The notes: generated by a model from the letters alone, not told the origin. DNA of 64,000 bases from Neobacillus bataviensis (GCF_019969725.1 NZ_JAHXYW010000009.1:159274-223273), one strand, 5' to 3'; positions 52,472 to 61,396 are shown, counted from the first letter of the stretch. A program made the numbers and translations.

Positions 52472-52552
52472 CATCCAAACCATTCATTTTATTAAAAATT
52501 CTTCTAACTAAATTTATGGAATTATTTCAGCCTTGATAAGGAGGAGTTTCAT

Positions 52553-53662
52553 ATGAAATCGGTTGGAATCTTAGGCGTAGGTCAAGCAGGTGGAAATATG
52601 GCGGAAATTGCATCCGTCTTGGGTTTTCAAACAGCGCTGATTAATACAAATCAACGTGATGGTGCCGTAAATACCAGAGTCGAAAAGAAGTATTTTGTTC
52701 CGGGTTATAATGGTGCAGGCCAAGATCGAGCTTTAGGAAATCGTGCCGTTCAGGAAAAATATCGAGAACTGATTGATTTTGTAACCAGCTCCTTCAAGAA
52801 CATAAAGCTGCTTTTGGTTGCTTTTTCAACGGACGGTGGTACTGGATCTGGAATGAGCCCGCTATTGATTGATCTGTTAATCGACCAATTGCCTGGTATT
52901 AAAATTGGTGCAATTGCCATCTTACCTGAACGAAACGTATTAGCGGGGAATCGGATCAATACAGCAGAGTGTATCCAAGAGCTTTCCCAAATAGAAGGCA
53001 TTTCTTCCGTTTTCTTGGTAGATAATGATCAGATGCGCAAGCAGAAGCCGCAATCCAGCAAACATGAGATTTACCTCTCTGCTAATCGTCAAACGGTTGA
53101 GGCCATTAGCCATATCCTAAAAATAACAAATAAAAGTTCGTTTTACGGGAACTTCGACGAAACTGATCTGATGAATATACTTGAAACAAGAGGAGTTACC
53201 ATCATCTCTTCCGCAGCTATTACTGACGCGAAAACCAGTTCGGATGTCTCAACGAAAGTACAATCCTCATGGGAAAATTCGATATTCTGTCCTGTTGAAT
53301 CGCAGGGTGTCATTCGTGCAGGACTGATATATGAAGGACCAGAGAATATGTCAAAGCTCATTAATGTTCCTTCCATCTTTGAAAGGATAGGGGAGCCAGT
53401 ACAATTATTTGAAGGGACCTATCTCTCAGAAACGGACCCTACCGTTACAACGATTCTTGCTGGGCTCTACTTCCCAACCCGTCGGCTGCTTTCCCTAGAA
53501 GAATCTCTAGAAAAGAATAAAGAACGATTACAGAACCTTGTTAAAAAGGAACATACCCAAAAATACGAATCCTCCGTAAACTGGGCTTCCAACTTAAAAG
53601 TTAAAAAAACAGAAAAACAGACTGTATCCATAACATCCAAGTTAACGAAGTATAAGAAATAA
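52553..53662 (+). CDS. TubZ/FtsZ-like tubulin-family GTPase
   Basis: 369 aa. Nucleotide-binding T1 GVGQAGGNMAE (8-18), T3-like INTNQRD (30-36), tubulin signature loop STDGGTGSG (92-100, with Asp where most have Gly) and the catalytic T7 motif NFDETD (200-205, NxDxxD). The VFLVDN segment and a Lys-rich tail (last ~25 residues, ending LTKYKK) are more TubZ-like than FtsZ-like. It is shorter than plasmid TubZ (~480 aa). Family knowledge: GTP-driven filaments for plasmid or phage DNA segregation. No TubR-like HTH gene or centromere-like repeat cluster is seen. AAGGAGGAG precedes the ATG. Its place behind a catabolic activator is unexplained. Confidence 0.88.
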   Translation: MKSVGILGVGQAGGNMAEIASVLGFQTALINTNQRDGAVNTRVEKKYFVPGYNGAGQDRALGNRAVQEKYRELIDFVTSSFKNIKLLLVAFSTDGGTGSGMSPLLIDLLIDQLPGIKIGAIAILPERNVLAGNRINTAECIQELSQIEGISSVFLVDNDQMRKQKPQSSKHEIYLSANRQTVEAISHILKITNKSSFYGNFDETDLMNILETRGVTIISSAAITDAKTSSDVSTKVQSSWENSIFCPVESQGVIRAGLIYEGPENMSKLINVPSIFERIGEPVQLFEGTYLSETDPTVTTILAGLYFPTRRLLSLEESLEKNKERLQNLVKKEHTQKYESSVNWASNLKVKKTEKQTVSITSKLTKYKK

Positions 53663-53675
53663 TACGGACTCAAAG

Positions 53676-53718
53676 AAACACATCGGAACGATACAATCCG
53701 ATGTGTTTTTTTATTTTT
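53676..53718 (+). terminator. Terminator after the tubulin-like gene
   Basis: AAACACATCGGA (53676-53687) pairs with TCCGATGTGTTT (53697-53708), followed by a T-run. Confidence 0.85.
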
Positions 53719-53730
53719 TTCAGTAAATAT

Positions 53731-53773
53731 GAACCTTTTTTGCATCGTAGTGATGCAAAAAAGGTTCATTTTT
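53731..53773. terminator. Second, bidirectional hairpin terminator
   Basis: Perfect 16-bp stem (53731-53746 with 53752-53767) with a 5-base loop and A/T runs within the stem; it may insulate sigma-54 promoter 6 from upstream transcription. Confidence 0.75.
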
Positions 53774-53875
53774 ATTTCTTCTATACTTTGTAAACCTTTA
53801 TTTTAGGCAACTAACAAATCAAAATACATGTGATTTTATAGGCTGTATGTTAAAATTTTCGAAAAAAATTTTTTC

Positions 53876-53892
53876 TTGGCACAGTAATTGCA
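53876..53892 (+). promoter_or_regulatory. Sigma-54 promoter 6
   Basis: TTGGCAC-AGTAA-TTGCA with 12-base GG-GC spacing, 49 bases before the flavoprotein start. An AATTTTCGAAAA dyad lies directly upstream. Confidence 0.9.
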
Positions 53893-53940
53893 TTATTAAT
53901 AGTGACGGATCAAAAATGCCCAAAGAAAGGAGTGATCCAA

Positions 53941-55929
53941 GTGGCCCAATTTAAAAATTTATTTTCTGAAATTCAAATTGGGAAAACCCTTTTAAAAAAT
54001 CGAATCCTTAGCACTGCCCACCAAACCAACCATGTGGTTGACGGTATTCCAACTCTAGATATGACAGCCTATCATGTAGAACGGGCGAAAGGCGGAGCGG
54101 GTCTTATCATTCTTGAAGCTGCTGCTGTCCATCCATCCGGGATGCTGACAGGTCATACCATTGCTGGGTATGATAAGGAAGTAATACCCGCTTATGCAGA
54201 AATGGCTGCACAATTGCATCAGTATGGCACAAAGGTATTTGCCCAGCTTTTTCACGGCGGAAGGGAGTTTATCGCAAGCGACTATCGTCATGCAGCATGG
54301 GCACCATCTGCAGAACCAAGTTTACGGTTTGGAACGATGCCAAGGCCCATGAGTTTGGATGATATTGAAGAGGTTATCAATGGGTTTGCCTTATCTGCTA
54401 AGCTGGCTAAAGAAGCAGGATTGGATGGAGTTGAAATTGCTTGTTCCCATGGATATTTACCCGCTCAATTTTGGTCGAATCACACTAATCATCGAACTGA
54501 CCAATACGGCGGAACGTTTGAGAATCGAATGCGTTTTATCCTTGAAATTATGCAGCGGATTTGGAAGACGACAGGGGAAGACTTTACTGTTGGAATCAGG
54601 ATCAGTGCGGATGAAATGACGATGGATGGCACCAGCGTAGCAGATGCTATTAACATCGTTGAATATTTAGTCGAACGAGTCCGAATTGACTTTATTAATG
54701 TTACGGCAGGAGATTCAAGTACCTATTCAGGTTCTACCCATATAGCACCAGGATCTCCCATGAAACATGGATATAATGCACCCCATGCCTTTAAGATTCG
54801 GATGGCGGGTGCAGTCCCTGTATTTGTAGGAACGCGAATCGTCGATCCTGTAGAGGCTGAACAGATTATCAAAACCGGGAAAGCGGACATGGTGGGAATG
54901 ACCCGTGCCTTAATCGTGGATCCCCAAATGCCAAATAAAGCGTTGAGTGGCGAACTTAATGCCATCGATGCCTGCATTGGCTGCCTCCAGGCTTGTATAG
55001 GACACTATCATAAAGGCCTTGCCATTGGCTGTGTCCAAAATCCAATTGCAGGTAAGGAGAGACAGTTGAACCCCAAGCTCCATAAGGTAAAATCCAAACA
55101 ACATGTCGTCGTCATAGGTGCGGGCCCTGCTGGTCTGCAAGCAGCCATAACAGCGGACCTACAAGGGCATCAAGTCACACTCGTGGAGCAGAAACAGGTG
55201 ATTGGCGGTCTCCTGCAAACCATGAAAAAGGCTCCCATGCGGCAGGAACTGGCCGAAACGATGCTAGATAACTATTCTAGGAAGCTAGAAAAAAGTAATG
55301 TAAACGTTCAATTAGGAAAAAGAATCTCCAGGGCGGATTTAGTAGAATGGAAGCCTGATGTCATCATTTGTGCAACAGGGTCCAGGCCATACCTTCCACA
55401 TGTCCAGGGAATGGATGATAATCGTATAAAAACAGTAGATGAGCTATTTCACAGCAATCCGACACAAATAGGAAAACGGGTACTCGTGTTTGATTTTTCC
55501 GGGGACTGGCCGGGAATGGAAGCGGCTATTTTTTTACAGGAAAAAGGCCATGAGGTAACCCTGTATTCTACGAAACTCCATATCGGTCAGGAGGTCCATC
55601 AATACTTAAGAAACGAATATTTAAAAAAGCTTTACCAGTTAAAAGTTAAGATGCGTCCCCATTTTGATTTCGGAGGGATAGAACAGGACCAAGTGAACAT
55701 TCGAAATCTATTTACCCATGAAAGGGAAGCAGTGGGTGACTGGGATACTATTGTTTTAGCTTATGGACGAATTCCTAATTCTGAATTGTATGAGGAAGTA
55801 AAAGGTTTAGCTCCTGTTGTTCAGCAAATTGGTGATGGTCTTGCACCACGCACCCTGGAAGAAGCTACCTATGAAGGTTTAACGACTATTCTAAATCTAG
55901 GATCTATAGAAGTAGAAATATCAGGATAG
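53941..55929 (+). CDS. Old-yellow-enzyme-type iron-sulphur flavoprotein (2,4-dienoyl-CoA reductase / TMADH family)
   Basis: 662 aa. N-terminal FMN-binding TIM barrel (about 1-340; LFHGGRE, CSHGYLPAQFWS and HTNHRTDQYGG), a [4Fe-4S] motif Cys-x2-Cys-x3-Cys-x11-Cys starting CIGCLQAC, then an FAD/NAD-binding half with VVIGAGPAGLQAA. Family knowledge: members reduce dienoyl-CoA or oxidatively demethylate methylated amines such as trimethylamine, stachydrine or N-methylproline. The GTG at 53941 follows AAAGGAGTG; an upstream frame from 53902 lacks a site. Operon with the NCS1 transporter and aldehyde dehydrogenase suggests N-demethylation, giving an aldehyde, as one option. Confidence 0.9.
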   Translation: MAQFKNLFSEIQIGKTLLKNRILSTAHQTNHVVDGIPTLDMTAYHVERAKGGAGLIILEAAAVHPSGMLTGHTIAGYDKEVIPAYAEMAAQLHQYGTKVFAQLFHGGREFIASDYRHAAWAPSAEPSLRFGTMPRPMSLDDIEEVINGFALSAKLAKEAGLDGVEIACSHGYLPAQFWSNHTNHRTDQYGGTFENRMRFILEIMQRIWKTTGEDFTVGIRISADEMTMDGTSVADAINIVEYLVERVRIDFINVTAGDSSTYSGSTHIAPGSPMKHGYNAPHAFKIRMAGAVPVFVGTRIVDPVEAEQIIKTGKADMVGMTRALIVDPQMPNKALSGELNAIDACIGCLQACIGHYHKGLAIGCVQNPIAGKERQLNPKLHKVKSKQHVVVIGAGPAGLQAAITADLQGHQVTLVEQKQVIGGLLQTMKKAPMRQELAETMLDNYSRKLEKSNVNVQLGKRISRADLVEWKPDVIICATGSRPYLPHVQGMDDNRIKTVDELFHSNPTQIGKRVLVFDFSGDWPGMEAAIFLQEKGHEVTLYSTKLHIGQEVHQYLRNEYLKKLYQLKVKMRPHFDFGGIEQDQVNIRNLFTHEREAVGDWDTIVLAYGRIPNSELYEEVKGLAPVVQQIGDGLAPRTLEEATYEGLTTILNLGSIEVEISG

Positions 55930-56150
55930 AGTGAATTCTCAATATTTACCTGAAAAATATAGTGATTTTTTTGAAAATTCAATGTATTATTACTAATGAT
56001 GAAAGCCCTTACAAAACTAATGGTCTACATGCTAAACCGTTACCTCTTATATTCTTTATCAAATTTAAGGGAGGTGAACTTGAAATCTAGCACTTAAAAT
56101 GGATGGATGGGATCTAGCAGGATTTGATTATGTTTGAAGGGGGAAAGAAT

Positions 56151-56360
56151 ATGACGGATCACACAAATGTTGAAATTCCTTCTGCTGCCGTGCATTTACC
56201 TATTAACCCAGAAGGATCACAGAGATTGGAAGATATTTTAGCAGAAATGTCTGATGAAAAGAACCTTGGCGAAGATTTCAGCAAAAGGGATTACTTTTAC
56301 CTTGTCCTTGTTGGACTCGTTATTCCTTTCATCCTAATGATTTGGGGGTGGTTCTTATGA
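56151..56360 (+). CDS. Small single-span membrane protein coupled to NCS1 transporter
   Basis: 69 aa. A soluble acidic N-terminus (~45 residues) and one membrane helix near the C-terminus (YFYLVLVGLVIPFILMIWGW). AAGGGGG precedes the ATG at 56151. Its stop overlaps the transporter start in an ATGA (56357-56360), so translation is coupled. I know no named family; the arrangement suggests a small accessory subunit of the transporter. Confidence 0.7.
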   Translation: MTDHTNVEIPSAAVHLPINPEGSQRLEDILAEMSDEKNLGEDFSKRDYFYLVLVGLVIPFILMIWGWFL

Positions 56361-57784
56361 AAATAAAAAATGTTGAGCTATCCATTTCACAAGAAGTTGC
56401 CCAAAGCAGCTGGCCCTTACCAAAAAATCAACGAACATGGTCTTCATGGGGACTCATGGGAGTTGCCCTTAGTGCAGGGGTTGCAGCGTGGAGTTATTCA
56501 ATCGGCGGTTATGTAGCCTACTATTTAAATGCAACCATGGGTACGATCGCCATGATTGCAGGATGTTTAGTTGGAATGTTTTTTGTCGCACTTGCTACTG
56601 TTCCGGTTAGTATAAAATATGGTATAGAAAACATCGCTTCCAGCAAACCTATTTTTGGTGAAAAGGGTTCGATCTTTGCCATTTTACTTCAATATGCCTC
56701 GATTGTCGGTTGGAATTGTTTGTTAATTATATTATTTGGGAAAGCCGTAAGTGAAGTATTAATTGCTACCGGTATACTCCAATCATCCTCACAGCAACTT
56801 GTAACAGCGGTTAGTTCTCTTGTTGCATTAGCCATCAGCTGGATCTCGTTACGAGGCGGTTCAGCTTCTGTAAAAAATTCTTCTCTTATTATTAGCATCC
56901 TAGTTGCTTTAACAGGCATTTTAATTATGTATAAATTAGTCAGTACTGTTGGCATTAGCAAGATTTTCACTGCAAAACCGCAGGCATCCTCAGGGGACCG
57001 CCTTTTGGATTACACAACTGGATTTGAAATATTAGTAGCAAGTGTCCTTTCATGGTGGCCGTATATGGGCGGAATTGTCCGTATGGTTCCTAGTTCTGGA
57101 AAAGCTTTATGGCCGACGATGCTTGGAATGGGGTTACCCACTGGAGTCATTAGTTTAATTGGGCTCTTTTCCGCGCTTGCAACTGGAAACTATGATCCTA
57201 CTAAATGGTTCGTAGAGGTAGGCGGCATCGGCTTTGGAATCATCGCCCTCTTGTTTTTAGCTTTGGCCAATATTGGCACGGCCATTGTTGGAGCCTATAC
57301 GACTGGAATTGGTCTAAGGCAAATTAAATGGATTGAAAGGAAAACAACCTGGAATCAAACCACTCTGATTGTCCTGCTGCCGGTTGCACTCATTAGCGCC
57401 TTTATTCCTGATCAATTTTTAAATTCAATTCCATCCTTTCTTGCCTTTCTTGGTGTTGCCTTTGCGCCTGTCATAGGTGTTCAAATTACCGACTATTTCC
57501 TTCTAAGAAAGCAAAGAATTTCTCTTGATCAGCTTTATAAGCATGATAAGAAATCCGACTACCATTTCTGGGGCGGCGTAAATGTGGTTGCGTTTATTTC
57601 CTGCATTGTTGGATTTTTTGCCTATATTTATTTACTGGATCCTATCAGCTATGAATCGGCATCGATCTTTAAATATATTAGCGCTTCGATTCCTGCCACG
57701 ATCTTATCGGGAATTTGTTATTACCTTCTTACCAAAATCATTGTGATTCCGATGAAGAAGGGTGGATATGTCAAGAGGGAATAG
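56357..57784 (+). CDS. NCS1-family nucleobase/cation symporter (cytosine permease-like)
   Basis: 475 aa, about twelve membrane segments. N-terminal RTWSSWGLMGVALSAGVAAWSYSIGGY is typical of NCS1, as are the middle WWPYMGGIVRMVPSSGKALWP and late APVIGVQITDYFLL. Family knowledge: sodium- or proton-coupled import of cytosine, allantoin, hydantoin and related N-heterocycles. ATG at 56357 overlaps the stop of the small membrane protein. The co-operon flavoprotein and aldehyde dehydrogenase should act on the imported compound; a nitrogenous heterocycle or methylated amine is plausible. Confidence 0.9.
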   Translation: MKIKNVELSISQEVAQSSWPLPKNQRTWSSWGLMGVALSAGVAAWSYSIGGYVAYYLNATMGTIAMIAGCLVGMFFVALATVPVSIKYGIENIASSKPIFGEKGSIFAILLQYASIVGWNCLLIILFGKAVSEVLIATGILQSSSQQLVTAVSSLVALAISWISLRGGSASVKNSSLIISILVALTGILIMYKLVSTVGISKIFTAKPQASSGDRLLDYTTGFEILVASVLSWWPYMGGIVRMVPSSGKALWPTMLGMGLPTGVISLIGLFSALATGNYDPTKWFVEVGGIGFGIIALLFLALANIGTAIVGAYTTGIGLRQIKWIERKTTWNQTTLIVLLPVALISAFIPDQFLNSIPSFLAFLGVAFAPVIGVQITDYFLLRKQRISLDQLYKHDKKSDYHFWGGVNVVAFISCIVGFFAYIYLLDPISYESASIFKYISASIPATILSGICYYLLTKIIVIPMKKGGYVKRE

Positions 57785-57840
57785 AATTGCAGTCAATTTA
57801 TTGAAAATTCTGTCTAAAAAAAGATTAGGAGGGAAATTAT

Positions 57841-59301
57841 ATGAAACAAACCGCTTCAAAAACGTTATACGCCAAGACGTTTATTAATGGAAAATGGATT
57901 GATGGTGAAGGGGATCTCGTCACCCTTACGAGTCCCGTTGATGGAAATGTTCTTGGTTCCTACCAAAATAGTTCATTGGAACAAGTAGAGTTAGCGATTA
58001 AGAGTGCAAAAGAAGCCCAAAAAAAGTGGGCAGAGGTTCCATTATTGGATAAATTGGATTTACTGCAAAAAGCCCATGAAATTGGAATGAAATACGGGGA
58101 AGAAATGGCCCGAGCGATTACATTGGAAATGGGGAAAACGATTACCGAGGCACGGGAAGAAGTGTATGAACTCGGGATATCCAATATTGAACATACGATT
58201 GGGGAAGTCCAGCGTTTTAGAGGATGGACCTTGCCAAGTACATTTGAAAGAACCAATAATAAGAGAATCTATGTTACCCATGCCCCAATCGGAGTGATTA
58301 GTGCCATTACACCTTGGAATTTTCCGATATCGCTGGCAGCTGAGATTATCCCTTATGCTTTGGCGGTCGGCAATACCATCGTCTTCAAACCATCTGAAAC
58401 GACCCCATTTAGTGGAGAATGGTTTGTGAGGCTTTTTGATGAAGCCGGTTTTCCGCCGGGAGTAATCAACTTGGTCCATGGGAAAGGGGATGTCGGCAAT
58501 AAATTGGTCACTCATCAAGATGTCCGGGGTGTCTGTTTCACAGGAAGTGCGGCGGTTGGAGAAAAAATTGCCCAAGCGGCAGGGTTAAGAAGAACGTTAT
58601 TGGAGCTTGGCGGAAACGGTCCGCAAATTGTCATGGAGGATGCAAATCTAGAAGAGGCGGTAGAAGCTGCGGTTAATGGTTGTTTTTATAATGCCGGCCA
58701 GGTATGTACAGCAGCGGAACGTATTCTCGTTCATGAAAGTGTCCATGATGAATTTGTCCAGTTATTAATCGAAAGAACGAAAAAAATCCGATTGGGCAAT
58801 CCCTTAGAAGATGACACGCAAATGGGGCCATTATCGAGTCAAAACATTGTGAATAAGATGAATGAACATATTGAAGATGCCGTAAGCAAGGGAGCCCATG
58901 TGGTTTATGGGGGAGGTCATGACGGTCTCTACTACAAACCTACCATTCTTATCAATTGCAATCAATCCATGCTTCTTGGAAAAGATGAAACGTTTGGCCC
59001 GATTGCTCCCATTATTAAATTCAGAACCAGGGATGAAGCCGTTGAGATTGCTAATGATACTCAGTATGGCTTAACCTCTTCTGTCTTTACATCGAACCTG
59101 GAAGATGCCTGGTATATGGCCGATCATCTTGAGCATGGCACGGTTCATATCAATGAATCTACCAACTACTGGGATTTCCTTGCTCCATTTGGCGGAATGA
59201 AAAATAGTGGCAATGGAAGGAATTTGGGTCAGTGGGTTTTCCAACACTTGACTGAGATTAAACAAATTACCTTTGACCCGTCCAAAACGAAGAAAAGGTA
59301 A
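57841..59301 (+). CDS. NAD(P)-dependent aldehyde dehydrogenase
   Basis: 486 aa. PWNFPI, FKPSE, FTGSAAVG, catalytic Glu255 in LELGGN and nucleophile Cys289 in NAGQVCTAAERI are intact, with ETFGPIAPI and PFGGMKNSG at the end. Similar to benzaldehyde/vanillin and succinate-semialdehyde-type enzymes. AGGAGGG precedes the ATG. Last gene of the sigma-54 promoter 6 operon; terminator follows. Probably oxidises the aldehyde formed by the flavoprotein or a downstream step. Confidence 0.93.
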   Translation: MKQTASKTLYAKTFINGKWIDGEGDLVTLTSPVDGNVLGSYQNSSLEQVELAIKSAKEAQKKWAEVPLLDKLDLLQKAHEIGMKYGEEMARAITLEMGKTITEAREEVYELGISNIEHTIGEVQRFRGWTLPSTFERTNNKRIYVTHAPIGVISAITPWNFPISLAAEIIPYALAVGNTIVFKPSETTPFSGEWFVRLFDEAGFPPGVINLVHGKGDVGNKLVTHQDVRGVCFTGSAAVGEKIAQAAGLRRTLLELGGNGPQIVMEDANLEEAVEAAVNGCFYNAGQVCTAAERILVHESVHDEFVQLLIERTKKIRLGNPLEDDTQMGPLSSQNIVNKMNEHIEDAVSKGAHVVYGGGHDGLYYKPTILINCNQSMLLGKDETFGPIAPIIKFRTRDEAVEIANDTQYGLTSSVFTSNLEDAWYMADHLEHGTVHINESTNYWDFLAPFGGMKNSGNGRNLGQWVFQHLTEIKQITFDPSKTKKR

Positions 59302-59315
59302 GAATATATAGAAAT

Positions 59316-59358
59316 ACCAGTTGCTTCCATTTTATTTGTGGAGGTAACTGGTTTTTTC
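59316..59358 (+). terminator. Terminator after the aldehyde dehydrogenase
   Basis: ACCAGTTGCTTCCA (59316-59329) pairs with TGGAGGTAACTGGT (59339-59352) with two mismatched bases, followed by six Ts. Confidence 0.8.
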
Positions 59359-59410
59359 GATTATGGATGTAAACTACATATCTCAAAAAATAACAGAGGG
59401 GGGCAGGGAT

Positions 59411-61156
59411 ATGAATCTTGAATATCAGACGACTAACACCATATTGAGTCAGACGACATTAGGAGAAGTGAAAGATTTAGTTAAGCATTTATCATTTCCT
59501 TTAATAATTGTTGATTATAACCACGAAATCCAGGGGATCGTCAAGGAGGAGCATTTTTGGAGAGGGGCTGCTCTACATGGCTGGGGTGAAAAAGTAGACA
59601 AATATATCGACCCTGATTTTCGCGTTTATGATTCATGGAACCAAATGCTTTCTGAAAATGGGCAGTGGTGTACCTATTCGATTTTAAAAGAGAATCACCA
59701 GGTTCAACTATATTCAAAGGAATTTTTACTAAAATATAGATATGAAGAATTAAAAAAGGTTTTTGATAAGGCTGAAGAGATGCTTAAAGAGGCGAAACAG
59801 GAAAATAAGGATTTTCTTCAAATCATAAACGCTTCCTATGACGAAATTTTCGTCACGAATGGCGAGGGTGATGTTTTATTCGTGAGTGAAGCCAGCAAAA
59901 AAGTAACCGGTTATCCACCTGAAATTTTTATAGGAAAAAATATGGTTGATTTGGTTGAAGAAGGGATTATAACTAATTCTGTGACCTTGAAAGTATTAAA
60001 ATCTCACAGGACCGAAACGGTTGAGCAGGAGTATGAAAATGGCAGGAAAGTGATTGTAACTGGAAAGCCTATTTTTTCTCAAGATGGGAAGCTTCATCGG
60101 GTGATGATCAATACACGGGATATTACGGAATTAATCGAATTACAAAATAAGCTCGACGTGGCGCATGCAATTATGAAAAAAAAGAATGTTTCTTTTACAA
60201 AAGAAGGGAATTTGATTACAAGATCAAGGCAATTGAACAAAATTCTTGAATTAATGGAGAGAGTGGCACCTCTTGATTCGTCCATCTTAATAGAAGGAGA
60301 ATCCGGAGTCGGGAAAGGGGTCCTCGCCAAATTTATTCATGATCTAAGCCCTAGAAAAAATAAAGAGTTTGTTCAAGTCAATTGTGGTGCCATACCCATT
60401 TCTTTAATTGAATCAGAATTGTTTGGGTATGAAGGAGGGGCATATACCGGAGCAAAAAAAGGCGGCAAAAAAGGATTGGTTGAGTTAGCGGACGGCGGGA
60501 CTTTATTTTTAGATGAAATTGGGGAGCTTCCTTTGGATGTCCAGGTAAAATTACTGAATCTAGTTCAAGATAAAGTCTTTAAACGCTTAGGCGGGAATAT
60601 AAGTAAAAGAGTGGATATTCGAATCGTTGCCGCTACGAACCGCCATTTAAAGAGTATGGTAAAGTCGGGGAAATTCCGTGAAGATTTATATTATCGTTTA
60701 CATGTTGTTCCTGTTAATATTCCTCCTTTAAGGGAAAGAAAAGAAGATATTGAACTCTTGGTGCAGCGTTTTCTTTTTAAATACAATAAAGATTATCATT
60801 TAGATATCTCTTTTGACGAATCTGTTATTGATGCTTTAACGGAATATGACTGGCCGGGGAATATAAGAGAATTAGAGAATTTAGTCGAACAGCTGGTGGT
60901 AACCTCCCAAAACCAACTGATCCATGCAGATGATTTACCTTCCTATTTACAACCTAAGAAGAAGGAAGAGTCTGTATCAGCAAAGGGAATTATTCCTCTT
61001 AAGCAGGCAGTGGAAGAAGTTGAAAGGCAAATACTAAGACATGCCTTAAAAAAGTACCATTCTTCAAGAAAAATCGCGCATGCTCTTGAGGTCAATCAAA
61101 CGACGATTATAAGGAAGTTGAAAAAGTATAATATGAATGTTCATTTAGAAGAATAA
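59411..61156 (+). CDS. Sigma-54-dependent activator with PAS domain (3)
   Basis: 581 aa. The N-terminal ~130 residues are an uncharacterised sensor-like region, followed by a coiled segment, a PAS domain (about 135-250; IINASYDEIFVTNGEGDVLFVS, split as INASYDEIF and NGEGDVLFVS), the AAA+ domain with GESGVGKG, canonical GAYTGA loop (343-348), FLDEIGELP and DLYYRLHVVP, and a C-terminal HTH (HSSRKIAHALEVNQTTIIRKL). It differs from the AcoR-like pair in sensor and GAFTGA loop. The ATG at 59411 follows AGGGGGGCAGG. It likely controls the promoter 6 operon just upstream or the CoA-transferase genes downstream. Confidence 0.92.
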   Translation: MNLEYQTTNTILSQTTLGEVKDLVKHLSFPLIIVDYNHEIQGIVKEEHFWRGAALHGWGEKVDKYIDPDFRVYDSWNQMLSENGQWCTYSILKENHQVQLYSKEFLLKYRYEELKKVFDKAEEMLKEAKQENKDFLQIINASYDEIFVTNGEGDVLFVSEASKKVTGYPPEIFIGKNMVDLVEEGIITNSVTLKVLKSHRTETVEQEYENGRKVIVTGKPIFSQDGKLHRVMINTRDITELIELQNKLDVAHAIMKKKNVSFTKEGNLITRSRQLNKILELMERVAPLDSSILIEGESGVGKGVLAKFIHDLSPRKNKEFVQVNCGAIPISLIESELFGYEGGAYTGAKKGGKKGLVELADGGTLFLDEIGELPLDVQVKLLNLVQDKVFKRLGGNISKRVDIRIVAATNRHLKSMVKSGKFREDLYYRLHVVPVNIPPLRERKEDIELLVQRFLFKYNKDYHLDISFDESVIDALTEYDWPGNIRELENLVEQLVVTSQNQLIHADDLPSYLQPKKKEESVSAKGIIPLKQAVEEVERQILRHALKKYHSSRKIAHALEVNQTTIIRKLKKYNMNVHLEE

Positions 61157-61284
61157 AAAACTTGAACTATTCAGAATATTCCTGTAAGATAAGAATAAGC
61201 TTCATCCTATCCGCCAAAAACAGCTGAGGGCAGTGAAGTATAACCTTTTAAACATCTGAATATTTGACTGATCAGGTTCCACTC

Positions 61285-61366
61285 CCAACCGTAGCAGGTT
61301 GGTTACAATGGATCGTAAAGCCAGTCCAATCCACAATTAATGTGTATTTGGGCTGGCTTTTTTATG
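61285..61366 (+). terminator. Terminator/attenuator-like leader before the CoA-transferase gene
   Basis: A hairpin CCAACC-N6-GGTTGG (61285-61302) is followed by a strong terminator with 12-bp arms (61318-61329 with 61348-61359) and a T-run. Only 30 bases separate it from the next start codon, so no promoter fits between. It may end the activator gene with some readthrough, or be a regulated leader terminator. Confidence 0.7.
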
Positions 61367-61396
61367 TTTTTTAAAAGAAAACAAGGAGGTGGCATT

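Noticed and set aside
61157..61396. T-box riboswitch before the CoA-transferase gene
   Set aside because: The conserved T-box motif is missing and the downstream gene has no link to amino acid supply; reported only as a possible attenuator.
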